The notes beneath the pieces were generated by a model, which saw only the letters and a list, made by a program, of their open reading frames with translations, searched no databases and had not been told where the DNA came from. Of a DNA stretch of 64,000 nt, positions 8,351 through 16,642 are shown piece by piece. Position numbers and translations under genes: made by a program. Origin of the DNA: Erysipelotrichaceae bacterium (GTDB lineage: Bacteria; Bacillota_I; Bacilli_A; Erysipelotrichales; Erysipelotrichaceae). Numbering within the stretch: the first letter of the stretch is position 1; each line of letters begins with the position of its first letter. The stretch covers positions 26,788 through 90,787 of the forward strand of contig JAAZCQ010000025.1 in NCBI GenBank assembly GCA_012513225.1. Reading direction: 5' to 3'.

Positions 8351-9727
8351 TTAATCTTCTTTTCTATAACTTTCACTATCTGAAGTATAAATAGCACTGG
8401 TCGCAGGTTGGAATGCAAACCTTATTACCTTTGTAGCACCATTTCTATGCTTTGCAATATCAACATCTAGTGGTTGTACTTCCATAGGATCTTCTTTTCC
8501 CTCGATTTCTCCATCTTCTTTTTTATAGTACTTTTCTCTAAATAATAACATAACAATATCAGCATCTTGCTCAATTGAACCTGATTCTCTAAGATCAGAA
8601 ATCATTGGCTTTTTATCACTTCTAGATTCAACACCTCTACTTAATTGAGAAAGAGCTATTACAGGAACTTTCAACTCTCTAGCTAGAGCTTTTAAGTTTC
8701 TTGAAATTTCTGAAACTTCTTGTTGTCTATTTTCTTTAGATGATCCTGAACCTGAACCACTCAATAATTGAATATAATCAATCATTATAGCAGATAATCC
8801 TTTTTCAGTTTGTAGTTTTCTACATTTTGAAAAGATTTCTGAAACTTTAATAATAGGTGAATCATCAATATAAATATTAGTATTCTTTAATTCTTGTGCA
8901 GCCTCACTTAATTTGCTCCATTCAGTATTACTTAAAGAACCTGTAGCAATCTTACCACCAGAAACTGTAGATTTTGATGCCAACATACGTTGTATTAAAT
9001 GCTCAGCAGGCATCTCTAAAGAAAATATAGCGACAGCTTGATCATTTTGATACTGTGCAATTTTAGTCATCAAATTTAGAGCAACTGCAGTTTTTCCCAT
9101 TGCAGGTCTAGCGGCAAGTATTATTAAATCACCTCTTTGAAAACCATGCGTAACATTATCTAAATCAGTAAAACCTGTTTTAATTCCTGTGACATTACTT
9201 CTATTGTCCGCTCTTTTTTTAATTGTTTCTATTACTTCACCTACTAAAGTAGAAGAAGAACGAAACTCTGTAGCACGTCTATTTCTTGAAACATCTAACA
9301 CTAATTTTTCAGCAGTATCTAAATAATCATCTATATCAGTTTGACCATCCATACCACTATCAATAATTATATTACATGCATCAATCATGTTTCTCATAAA
9401 AGCCTTATTTTGAATAAGTTCAACATAAGTTTTTGTATTATAGCTTGATACTGCTGTATCACTTAAATTCATTAAATAGTCTAAGCCACCAACCAATGTC
9501 AATAAATTTAAATCATTTAATCTAGTACTTACAGTAGTTATGTCTATCGGTTTTCCTTCATTATATAAGTCAGTTACTATATTATATATTTTTTGGTGAG
9601 AATCAAGGAAAAAATAATCAGATATCATACCTGATTCGATAGAGATCCTTGCAGCATTTGGATATACCATAATTGTACCCAAAAGGCTTTGTTCTGCGTC
9701 TATTGCGTTTGGTAAAGTCTTAGACAT
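8351..9727 (-). CDS. dnaB: Replicative DNA helicase
   Basis: A 458-residue DnaB-family helicase (called DnaC in Bacillus). The N-terminal primase-interacting helical domain (residues 5-105) opens with PNAIDAEQSLLGTI. The RecA-like motor has Walker A ARPAMGKTA near 206, Walker B MIDYIQLL near 312, and SIEQDADIVMLL and KHRNGAT near the end. It unwinds the chromosome at the replication fork. It lies 3 bases downstream of rplI, and the order rplI-dnaB is conserved in Bacillota. Confidence 0.97.
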   Translation of the reverse strand: MSKTLPNAIDAEQSLLGTIMVYPNAARISIESGMISDYFFLDSHQKIYNIVTDLYNEGKPIDITTVSTRLNDLNLLTLVGGLDYLMNLSDTAVSSYNTKTYVELIQNKAFMRNMIDACNIIIDSGMDGQTDIDDYLDTAEKLVLDVSRNRRATEFRSSSTLVGEVIETIKKRADNRSNVTGIKTGFTDLDNVTHGFQRGDLIILAARPAMGKTAVALNLMTKIAQYQNDQAVAIFSLEMPAEHLIQRMLASKSTVSGGKIATGSLSNTEWSKLSEAAQELKNTNIYIDDSPIIKVSEIFSKCRKLQTEKGLSAIMIDYIQLLSGSGSGSSKENRQQEVSEISRNLKALARELKVPVIALSQLSRGVESRSDKKPMISDLRESGSIEQDADIVMLLFREKYYKKEDGEIEGKEDPMEVQPLDVDIAKHRNGATKVIRFAFQPATSAIYTSDSESYRKED

Positions 9728-9730
9728 ATT

Positions 9731-10177
9731 TTATTCCATTTCACTTAAATGACACTTTATATTTCCAACAACACCCTTATATAACTCAACTTTTACTATT
9801 GTTGTGCCTAATACATTAATAGGGGTAGTATCAATAAACTTTCTTTTATCTACTTTTATTCCCATTTTACTTAGTTCTTCTACGATTTGTTTTGTTGAAA
9901 TTGAACCAAATACTTTTCCTTCTTTTCCTGATCTAACTTTAAATTCTACAACTAAATTTTCAAGTTTGTTTTTAAGATTTTCAGCTTCTTTTTTTAATTC
10001 AGCTTGGTTTTCTGCTTCCTCACCTTTTTGAATTTCTAATATTTTTTTAGATGTAGTAGTCTCTTGTACAGCATAACCTTTAGCAATTAAAAAGTTTCTT
10101 GCATATCCATCTGCAACTTCAACAACATCACCTTTTTTACCAACTTTTTTTACATCATTTAACAATATTACTTTCAT
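9731..10177 (-). CDS. rplI: 50S ribosomal protein L9
   Basis: A 148-residue protein of usual L9 length. The N-terminal domain has MKVILLNDVKKVGKKGD and GYARNFLI, the rRNA-binding signature; a long charged helix and the C-terminal domain follow (RSGKEGKVFGSI, near 82). A GGAGG site precedes the ATG at 10177. The start lies 23 bases inside the 3' end of gdpP, so the two are translationally linked. Confidence 0.97.
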   Translation of the reverse strand: MKVILLNDVKKVGKKGDVVEVADGYARNFLIAKGYAVQETTTSKKILEIQKGEEAENQAELKKEAENLKNKLENLVVEFKVRSGKEGKVFGSISTKQIVEELSKMGIKVDKRKFIDTTPINVLGTTIVKVELYKGVVGNIKCHLSEME

Positions 10178-12137
10178 TATTTTCTGCCTCCTTTAACTCA
10201 ATATATTCACTTATTACACCTAATAATTCTTCTTTTACTTTTGTAACAGTAGTATTTTTTCTTTGTACTCCTGCAGCTGTCATATGTCCACCACCATTCA
10301 TGGACTCCATAATAACTTGTACATTAATTTTTCCATTACTTCTAGCACTTATTGCAACTTCATCACTATTTGTATTAGAAATTATAAAAGCAGCTTCAAT
10401 GTCTTTTACACCAAGCATTGAATCTCCGACTTGAGAAATTATACTTCTTGAAACAATTCTATCTTTAACAGCAGCAATCACAATATTATGTCCAATATCT
10501 TCTACCTTAGACATTAAGTAAGACTTCATTTCAAACTCACTATATGTATCTTTTATATATTCATCAACAACTATAGGATCAGCACCAAGTCCTCTTAAAT
10601 AGCCAGCTGCATCGTATGTTCTAGTACCAGTTCTCACCTTAAAATGATTAGTATCTATAGTCATTCCAGCAAGCATTATACTTGCTTCTAAATCATTAAT
10701 ATCAATCCTATTGCTCAAATATGGAATAAACTCAGTAACAAGTTCACAGGTACTTGAAGCTCCTGCTTCAATATATATTAAGGTAGGTTTAATATTTAAA
10801 TTAGCACTCCTTCTATGATGATCAATAATAACTAAAGTTTTAGCACGCTCTATTATACTTTGACCATTTGATTGAGATAAAGAGTGATGATCTACCATCA
10901 ATACTAATGTAGAGTCTTTTAATTGATTATTAGCTTCATTTTCACTAATAAAATTAACTCTATCTTTTAATTCATTTTTATTGATTTCTAATGTATTTTT
11001 TAACTTTTCTTCTATACCACCAGTCTTTGCAATAATACTTACTGGTTTATTATATGCAGATATAATTCTACTCATTCCTATTGCAGAACCTACACAATCA
11101 AAGTCAGCATCTTTATGCAGGACAATTATAGTATTTGAACTTTTTTGAATTAAATCTCTTAAAGCGTGTGCAATTATTCTTACTCTAACTCTGCTTCTTT
11201 TCTCAGCTGCTTCACTAGAGCCACCAAAATATTTAACATCTTCTCCAACTTTTCTTACTGCAACTTGATCTCCACCTCTATTTTGTGCTAATTCCATTAA
11301 TTGAATTATCATTTCATCAAGTTCTTCATATTTACTTGAACCTCTTGCAAAAGCCATAGATAAAGTGATTGAGACCTCTAATTGACTAGAAGCTTTCCTA
11401 ACTTTATTCATAACACTAAAATGATCTTTCTTTATTTCAGAATAAATTCTTTCATTTAAAACAAGTAAGTACCTATAGTTATTAATCCTTCTTAAGAAAA
11501 TCCCCATTTCTCTAGCATACTCAACTATTGGTGTTCTAATAGCACTATTAATAGTCGCAACAACTGATTCATCTTCATATTGAGTAGATTCATCATAATT
11601 GTCTAAATTAAGCATACCGATTACTACTTTTTCATCTTGATAAATTTCTTTATATTTTTCAGTTTCTGTAATGTCTTTAAAGAAGAGCATTGGTGCATCT
11701 TCTTTTCTTTTAATTAAATATTTTCTTTCATCTAATGATACAGATACAAATTCTTCTCTTCCACTAAGTAAAGAATCTACTTCAGGAAGCCAAACTAATA
11801 TCTTTTTACCAACCCTATTTATACCTCTATCATTAAATAAATCACTCATCCATGTAACAATATAGTTTTCATCATATGAAACTATTCCAACTTCACCAAA
11901 TAAAAATGCATCACTTGAACCTTCACCTAAAAGTTCGTTCATTTCATCATTATGTTTTACTTGTTCATTTTTAAGTACATAAAATGAATAATAAAGTAAT
12001 ATTGCTTCTGAAACAATCACTAAAAGCGCACTAAAAACTCCTCTATCAAATAATAGTTTCATAATGAATACTACTATTATTTGAATAATCATAATAAATA
12101 AGATTCTAAATTTTATTTGATCTATTTTGTGAATCAT
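10155..12137 (-). CDS. gdpP: Cyclic-di-AMP phosphodiesterase GdpP
   Basis: A 660-residue membrane protein with the GdpP/YybT architecture. Two transmembrane helices lie in residues 10-52, a PAS-like domain at about 70-150, a degenerate GGDEF domain at about 160-290, and DHH and DHHA1 domains at about 320-650. Metal ligands are visible in DADFDCVGS, MVDHHS, VIIDHHRRS and the GGGHMTAAG motif near 630. It degrades c-di-AMP to pApA and so controls osmotic and wall homeostasis. It overlaps the DUF2232 gene upstream by 32 bases and rplI downstream, forming the conserved yybS-gdpP-rplI-dnaB order. Confidence 0.95.
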   Translation of the reverse strand: MIHKIDQIKFRILFIMIIQIIVVFIMKLLFDRGVFSALLVIVSEAILLYYSFYVLKNEQVKHNDEMNELLGEGSSDAFLFGEVGIVSYDENYIVTWMSDLFNDRGINRVGKKILVWLPEVDSLLSGREEFVSVSLDERKYLIKRKEDAPMLFFKDITETEKYKEIYQDEKVVIGMLNLDNYDESTQYEDESVVATINSAIRTPIVEYAREMGIFLRRINNYRYLLVLNERIYSEIKKDHFSVMNKVRKASSQLEVSITLSMAFARGSSKYEELDEMIIQLMELAQNRGGDQVAVRKVGEDVKYFGGSSEAAEKRSRVRVRIIAHALRDLIQKSSNTIIVLHKDADFDCVGSAIGMSRIISAYNKPVSIIAKTGGIEEKLKNTLEINKNELKDRVNFISENEANNQLKDSTLVLMVDHHSLSQSNGQSIIERAKTLVIIDHHRRSANLNIKPTLIYIEAGASSTCELVTEFIPYLSNRIDINDLEASIMLAGMTIDTNHFKVRTGTRTYDAAGYLRGLGADPIVVDEYIKDTYSEFEMKSYLMSKVEDIGHNIVIAAVKDRIVSRSIISQVGDSMLGVKDIEAAFIISNTNSDEVAISARSNGKINVQVIMESMNGGGHMTAAGVQRKNTTVTKVKEELLGVISEYIELKEAENNESNIVK

Positions 12138-13059
12138 TAATTATCCTCTCTAATGTTCTTTCTCTAATATCAGTGGTTATATAAATAAACCCAAATAACA
12201 TTAAAGCAATATTTAGAAAAAATATCGCAAAAACCACAAACAATGCTCCTATAATTTTTAAACGAGGCATATATGCTCTAATCATTACAATTGCTCCAAT
12301 TGCTCCATAACCAACTAAATATATATATCCCACTAATCCAATAAATAATAACACATATTGAATAATTTGATTGTCAAAATTAACATAAATAGAAACCCAA
12401 AACAATAAAGAAGCAAATATCGCGATATAGCCACTAGCTATATTTGGAGAATATAAGAATATAGGAGTTGGTTTAGAAATTTTAAATTTTAATCTAGAAA
12501 GAAGTAATCTAGAACTTATATGAGTCAAGTATCCTTCTAATACACCAGTGAGAAGTATTGACACCATCATAATTACTTCAATAAATGCCTTTAAATTAAT
12601 ACCCAGTGAGCTAATATTTTCTTCTCCTAAAACACTTGTAAAAATATTCTGTATTTCTTTTATTTCACCAACTATATCATAACCGAAAAAAGAAGCAAAT
12701 AAAACAAGTGTAATAAAATTCATAAAAATAGCTAATGAGATAGTTTTAAATAATAAAGTAGAGGACTTTTCTTCTTTTCTTAATCCACTTCCATATACAA
12801 TCCCTATAACACTTTCAATAAACACAGTAAATATTGTAGGTATATCAGAAAAAATAAGAGTTAGAACAAGAGATCCTACAGTAGCCATTAAGGCAGTTTT
12901 AACATCATACTTATAACTTAAAAAGACCATAGGTAAAGGAAGTAAAAATAATATTCCTTCTAATAAACCTATTGTTTGTCTGTTTAAAATTACAAATAAT
13001 CCTACAAGTGCACTCATCAATGCACTTTCAACCAATTTTCTTGTATTATTCATTTTCAC
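12106..13059 (-). CDS. YybS-like DUF2232 multi-spanning membrane protein
   Basis: A 317-residue protein with about eight hydrophobic helices and short charged loops. It begins RKLVESALMSALVGLFVIL and resembles the YybS/DUF2232 family and, more distantly, ECF-transporter S components. In Bacillota it regularly precedes gdpP, as it does here with a 32-base overlap. The function is unknown. A hairpin terminator lies between rpsR and its GAGGTG ribosome binding site, so its transcription probably depends partly on readthrough. Confidence 0.75.
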   Translation of the reverse strand: MKMNNTRKLVESALMSALVGLFVILNRQTIGLLEGILFLLPLPMVFLSYKYDVKTALMATVGSLVLTLIFSDIPTIFTVFIESVIGIVYGSGLRKEEKSSTLLFKTISLAIFMNFITLVLFASFFGYDIVGEIKEIQNIFTSVLGEENISSLGINLKAFIEVIMMVSILLTGVLEGYLTHISSRLLLSRLKFKISKPTPIFLYSPNIASGYIAIFASLLFWVSIYVNFDNQIIQYVLLFIGLVGYIYLVGYGAIGAIVMIRAYMPRLKIIGALFVVFAIFFLNIALMLFGFIYITTDIRERTLERIINDSQNRSNKI

Positions 13060-13065
13060 CTCATA

Positions 13066-13091
13066 TATAAAACCCCCTTATATAAGGGGGT
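13066..13091 (-). terminator. Hairpin terminator between rpsR and the DUF2232 gene
   Basis: The perfect palindrome ACCCCCTTATATAAGGGGGT (13072-13091) is followed on the minus strand by TTTTATA. It is unusually GC-rich for this DNA. It should end most rpsF-ssb-rpsR transcripts while letting some continue into the DUF2232-gdpP-rplI-dnaB genes. Confidence 0.8.
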
Positions 13092-13096
13092 AGTAA

Positions 13097-13327
13097 TTAG
13101 TCAACAATATATGGTAATAAAGCCATTTGACGAGAACGCTTAATTGCAGTAGCTAACATTCTTTGATACTTAGCACTTGTACCAGTAACACGTCTAGGAA
13201 TAATCTTCCCGTTAGCAGAAATGAACCTCTTTAAAAGTTCTGTATCTTTATAATCAATCGTTTTAATATTATTTTTTGTAAAATAACATACTTTTTTACG
13301 ACCCATTCTTTGTTTTTTAAATGCCAT
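13097..13327 (-). CDS. rpsR: 30S ribosomal protein S18
   Basis: A 76-residue protein. [25 protein letters not shown] and [16 protein letters not shown] core residues ([15 protein letters not shown]) are the S18 signature. It binds 16S rRNA as a dimer with S6. It is the last gene of rpsF-ssb-rpsR and is followed at once by a terminator. Confidence 0.97.
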   Translation of the reverse strand: MAFKKQRMGRKKVCYFTKNNIKTIDYKDTELLKRFISANGKIIPRRVTGTSAKYQRMLATAIKRSRQMALLPYIVD

Positions 13328-13342
13328 GATAAACTCCTTTCA

Positions 13343-13801
13343 CTAAAATGGTAAATCATCACTGGATATATCTAAACTTAATCCAGAATTAAAATCTTCA
13401 AAGCTACTATCAGCTTCATATCCGCTATTGTCATTTGAAGTAAATTGCATTGTATCTTCATTCATACGACCAGCAGAAACACTACGTGATTCTAGTAATT
13501 GGACACTATCAGAAACAACTTCAGTTACATAAACTCTTTTTCCATCATTACCTTCATAGTTACGTGTTTGGATTCTACCTTCAACTCCTATTAAAGCTCC
13601 TTTTTTACAATAAGCCCCCATAAAGTCTGCAGTATTTCTCCAAGCAACACAATTTATAAAATCAGCTTGCCTATCTTGAGAATCCTTAGATGCTCTTCTA
13701 TTTATAGCAACGGTAAAAGATGCAACAGAAAGTCCTGTTTGTGTTTTTCTTACTTCAACATCTTTTGTTAGTCTTCCAACTAAAACAACTCTATTAATCA
13801 T
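13343..13801 (-). CDS. ssb: Single-stranded DNA-binding protein
   Basis: A 152-residue SSB. An OB-fold at residues 1-105 ([27 protein letters not shown]) is followed by a flexible acidic linker, and the extreme C-terminus is DISSDDLPF, the conserved acidic tip that recruits replication and repair partners. It sits between rpsF and rpsR with 11- and 15-base gaps, the usual Bacillota arrangement. Confidence 0.97.
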   Translation of the reverse strand: MINRVVLVGRLTKDVEVRKTQTGLSVASFTVAINRRASKDSQDRQADFINCVAWRNTADFMGAYCKKGALIGVEGRIQTRNYEGNDGKRVYVTEVVSDSVQLLESRSVSAGRMNEDTMQFTSNDNSGYEADSSFEDFNSGLSLDISSDDLPF

Positions 13802-13812
13802 CTTAACACCTC

Positions 13813-14103
13813 TTATTCTTCATCTAATTTAATATTTAAGTATCTTACGATGTTTTGATTGATTCTCATTAAGCGATCAAACTCAGCAACTGCTTCATTT
13901 TCTGCTTCATAAGTAGTTACTACATAGTAACCTCTAGTCATGTGATTAATTTCATACGCAAACTCACGCATTCCCCATTCATCAACCTTCACGATTTTAC
14001 CACCATTATCAGTAATAATCCCGTGAACACTGTCAATTAGAGCAACACGCTTTTCATCTTCTACAGATGCATTTACGATGTACATAACTTCATACTTTTT
14101 CAT
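13813..14103 (-). CDS. rpsF: 30S ribosomal protein S6
   Basis: A 96-residue protein with the S6 fold signature: [17 protein letters not shown] at the start, and the central [16 protein letters not shown] and [19 protein letters not shown] segments. S6 pairs with S18 on the 30S platform. It is the first gene of the operon, with a strong GGAGG site and an about 70-base 5' leader. S6/S18 operons are often autoregulated through such leaders, but I could not match the known S6:S18 binding motif here with confidence. Confidence 0.96.
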   Translation of the reverse strand: MKKYEVMYIVNASVEDEKRVALIDSVHGIITDNGGKIVKVDEWGMREFAYEINHMTRGYYVVTTYEAENEAVAEFDRLMRINQNIVRYLNIKLDEE

Positions 14104-14182
14104 TTGTACACCTCCTTATGGTCTATTGGGCATAATATGCCAAGGAGCAAGCAACACAAAAATTTGCCTGTCCGTGCTATAC

Positions 14183-14211
14183 ATTATAACAAACCTCAGA
14201 ATCTATGTAAA
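14183..14211 (-). promoter_or_regulatory. Promoter of the rpsF-ssb-rpsR operon
   Basis: On the minus strand, TTTACA (14211-14206), a 17-base spacer and a perfect TATAAT (14188-14183) form a near-consensus sigma-A promoter. The leader to the rpsF ATG holds a small hairpin (TTGGGCATAATATGCCAA on the plus strand near 14126-14143). Confidence 0.8.
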
Positions 14212-14228
14212 CCTTTTTATTTTAAAGA

Positions 14229-15404
14229 TTATTTAACGAAATCTATACTTTTTAAAAATCTTTCAATTCTTTCAAGAGCGACTTTAATCTCTTCAATACT
14301 ATACGCATATGAGATCCTAATATAACCTTCTCCACAACTTCCAAAAGCACTTCCTGGGACAACTGCTACTTTAGATTCTAATAGTAGTTGCTCACAAAAT
14401 TCTTCTGATGTTAAACCAGTATTTTTTATACTTGGGAAAACATAGAATGCACCTTCTGGCATATGACAAGTTAAACCTATTTTATTTAAACCATTAACTA
14501 TAAAGTTTCTTCTTTGTTCAAAGGATTCTTTATGCAGTTCACAATCTTTATCACCATGATTTATAGCTTCTATTGCAGCATATTGACTAATAGTACTAGC
14601 ACACATAATAACATATTGATGTATTATGTTTATCGCATTTATTATATCTTCATGAGCAAGAACATATCCAAGTCTCCACCCAGTCATAGAATAAGCTTTA
14701 GAAAAACCATTTAATATAATTACTTGGTCTTTAATTTCTTCAAAAGAAGCAATTGATGTAAATTTATGTCCATAAGATAACTCACAATATATTTCATCTG
14801 ATAATACAACTAAATCATGTTTTTTAATAATAGGAATCAACTTTTCATAATCTTCCCTATTCATTACTCCCCCAGTAGGATTATTTGGAAAGTTAATAAA
14901 TAACATCTTTGTCTTATCACTAATTGCTTTTTCTAAATCTTCTGGAAGAAGTTTAAATCTATTTTCCTCTTTAACTTCTATTATTACTGGCTTTCCACCA
15001 GCAAGTATTACTGTAGGAGCATAGGAAACATAAGAAGGATTTAGCATAATTACCTCATCACCAGGATTAAGTAACGCTCTCATTACTAAATCAATCCCTT
15101 CTGAAGCACCAACTGTTATTAAGGCATTTTTTTCAGGATCATAACCCTTGATATTAAATCTTCTTTCATAGTAATCACAAACACCTTTTCTTAAATCAAA
15201 TAATCCGACATTTTCACTATAAAAGGTTCTCCCTTTTTCAATAGCATATATAGCCTCTTCCCTTATATGCCACGGAGTTGCAAAGTCAGGTTCTCCCACA
15301 CCTAAAGAAACAACCCCTTCCATTGTATTAGCAAGATTAAAAAATCTTCTTATTCCTGAAGGTGGAATAGTTTGTATTACATCATTTAAATATTTTTTAC
15401 TCAT
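14229..15404 (-). CDS. Class I/II PLP-dependent aminotransferase
   Basis: A 391-residue fold-type I aminotransferase. It has the PLP lysine in GFSKAYSMTGWRLGY near 236, a phosphate-binding arginine just after, the NFPNNPTGG motif near 173 and SDEIYCELSYG near 201. The sequence resembles the aspartate/aromatic and PatA-like group, so a plausible reaction is transfer of amino groups between an amino acid and 2-oxoglutarate. The exact substrate is not decidable from sequence. It overlaps the Lrp-family regulator by 4 bases, so that regulator probably controls it or responds to its amino acid. Confidence 0.88.
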   Translation of the reverse strand: MSKKYLNDVIQTIPPSGIRRFFNLANTMEGVVSLGVGEPDFATPWHIREEAIYAIEKGRTFYSENVGLFDLRKGVCDYYERRFNIKGYDPEKNALITVGASEGIDLVMRALLNPGDEVIMLNPSYVSYAPTVILAGGKPVIIEVKEENRFKLLPEDLEKAISDKTKMLFINFPNNPTGGVMNREDYEKLIPIIKKHDLVVLSDEIYCELSYGHKFTSIASFEEIKDQVIILNGFSKAYSMTGWRLGYVLAHEDIINAINIIHQYVIMCASTISQYAAIEAINHGDKDCELHKESFEQRRNFIVNGLNKIGLTCHMPEGAFYVFPSIKNTGLTSEEFCEQLLLESKVAVVPGSAFGSCGEGYIRISYAYSIEEIKVALERIERFLKSIDFVK

Positions 15405-15886
15405 AATGACAACAACATTCTTTCATCTTTTTCTTTTTCACTTAATTCCACTCCTTCAATTTTATATTTCTTTAATACAAATAGTGTTACCGTTTGAGTT
15501 ATTCCCTCAATAGGTGCAAGCTTTTGTCCTACAAAATCTGCAACTTCTTTCATTGTTTTACCATCAATTAATACTAAAAATTCACTCCTACCACTAATTA
15601 AATATAAAGTTTTCACTTCTGGATATCTCGCTATTCTTGCAGCAACTTGATCATATCCTTTATCTCTTTCTGGTTTAGCACTAACTTCTATAACCGCAGA
15701 GCAAACTTCTGTATTTGTTTTATCCCAATTAATAACTGTATGGTAGCCACAAATAATTTTTTCTTTTTCTAACCTCAGTTTAGTTTTTGCAACATCATCA
15801 ACATCTTCATTTAAAATATCCGCTAAATCTTCAGTTGAGATTCTTGGATCATTTTTTAAAACATTTAACAGTTTAATTTCATCCAT
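15401..15886 (-). CDS. Lrp/AsnC-family transcriptional regulator
   Basis: A 161-residue protein. An N-terminal winged helix-turn-helix (residues 4-55; ISTEDLADILNEDVDDVAKTK) is followed by an alpha/beta RAM effector-binding domain (residues 65-150). Lrp-type regulators sense amino acids and act as octamers on DNA. Here it is translationally coupled to the aminotransferase downstream, suggesting local control of that enzyme. Confidence 0.88.
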   Translation of the reverse strand: MDEIKLLNVLKNDPRISTEDLADILNEDVDDVAKTKLRLEKEKIICGYHTVINWDKTNTEVCSAVIEVSAKPERDKGYDQVAARIARYPEVKTLYLISGRSEFLVLIDGKTMKEVADFVGQKLAPIEGITQTVTLFVLKKYKIEGVELSEKEKDERMLLSL

Positions 15887-15930
15887 AATATTTACCTCTT
15901 GTTTACAATATTACCATTTTTTTTAAAATA

Positions 15931-15960
15931 AAAAAATAAAAGAGTAGCCAAAGCTACTCA
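15931..15960 (-). terminator. Terminator of the MacB-like ABC operon
   Basis: The stem GAGTAGC/GCTACTC with a CAAA loop is followed on the minus strand by TTTTATTTTTTTATTTT. The stem includes the last codons of the ABC ATPase gene. Confidence 0.8.
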
Positions 15961-16631
15961 ATATCAATTAATTTTCCATCTTTTAAGAATAATCTAGAAT
16001 CGGATAGCTTACTAACCTCTTCACTATGGGTAACAACAATTATAGTTTTTCCATATTTTTCAGTTAAATTTTGAAACAATTTTACAACTTCTAATTCAGT
16101 TTTAGAATCTAAGTTACCAGTAGGTTCATCGGCAAATATTAAATCAACATTACTTGCCATACTTCTTGCAATAGCAACCCTTTGTTGCTCTCCACCAGAT
16201 AATTTATTAATTTGTCTATCTGCTTTACTTTCAACTATTCCAACCATGTTTAATAATCCATAAGCCAATTCTTTATGATTTTTTGGCAATTCATTATCAG
16301 TTTCATTCATAGCCACAAGAATATTTTCTAGAGCAGTTAAATAATTTATTAAGTTAAATGACTGAAAGACTATACCCATTGCATTTCTTCTATACTTATG
16401 CAAACCAAGCTTATCTAAATCTTCACCTTTATAATATATTTTCCCTGAGTTTTGTTTATCTAACCCAGCAATGATACTTAATAAAGTTGTTTTACCTGAA
16501 CCTGAAGGACCAAGTATTGTATAAAATTTACCCTCTTGAAAATCATAGCTTAACTCTTTTAGGATATCTCTTTTAAAACCACCATCAATATATCCATAAC
16601 TAATATTTTCTAATTTAAGTATTGTAGACAT
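15954..16631 (-). CDS. ABC transporter ATP-binding protein (MacB/LolD-like)
   Basis: A 225-residue ATPase with Walker A LGPSGSGKTTLL near residue 40, Q-loop VFQSFNLINYL near 90, signature LSGGEQQRVAIARS near 143, Walker B LIFADEPTGNLDS near 163 and the H-loop VTHSEE near 200. The LDS after the Walker B and the partner type place it in the MacB/FtsE/LolD group, which powers mechanotransmission rather than classical import. It is the second gene of a pair with the FtsX-like permease. Confidence 0.9.
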   Translation of the reverse strand: MSTILKLENISYGYIDGGFKRDILKELSYDFQEGKFYTILGPSGSGKTTLLSIIAGLDKQNSGKIYYKGEDLDKLGLHKYRRNAMGIVFQSFNLINYLTALENILVAMNETDNELPKNHKELAYGLLNMVGIVESKADRQINKLSGGEQQRVAIARSMASNVDLIFADEPTGNLDSKTELEVVKLFQNLTEKYGKTIIVVTHSEEVSKLSDSRLFLKDGKLIDIE

Positions 16632-16642
16632 ATAGTTACCTC

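Noticed and set aside
14104..14180. S6:S18 autoregulatory leader motif upstream of rpsF
   Set aside because: The leader has a small hairpin, but I could not identify the conserved bulge and loop bases of the known motif.
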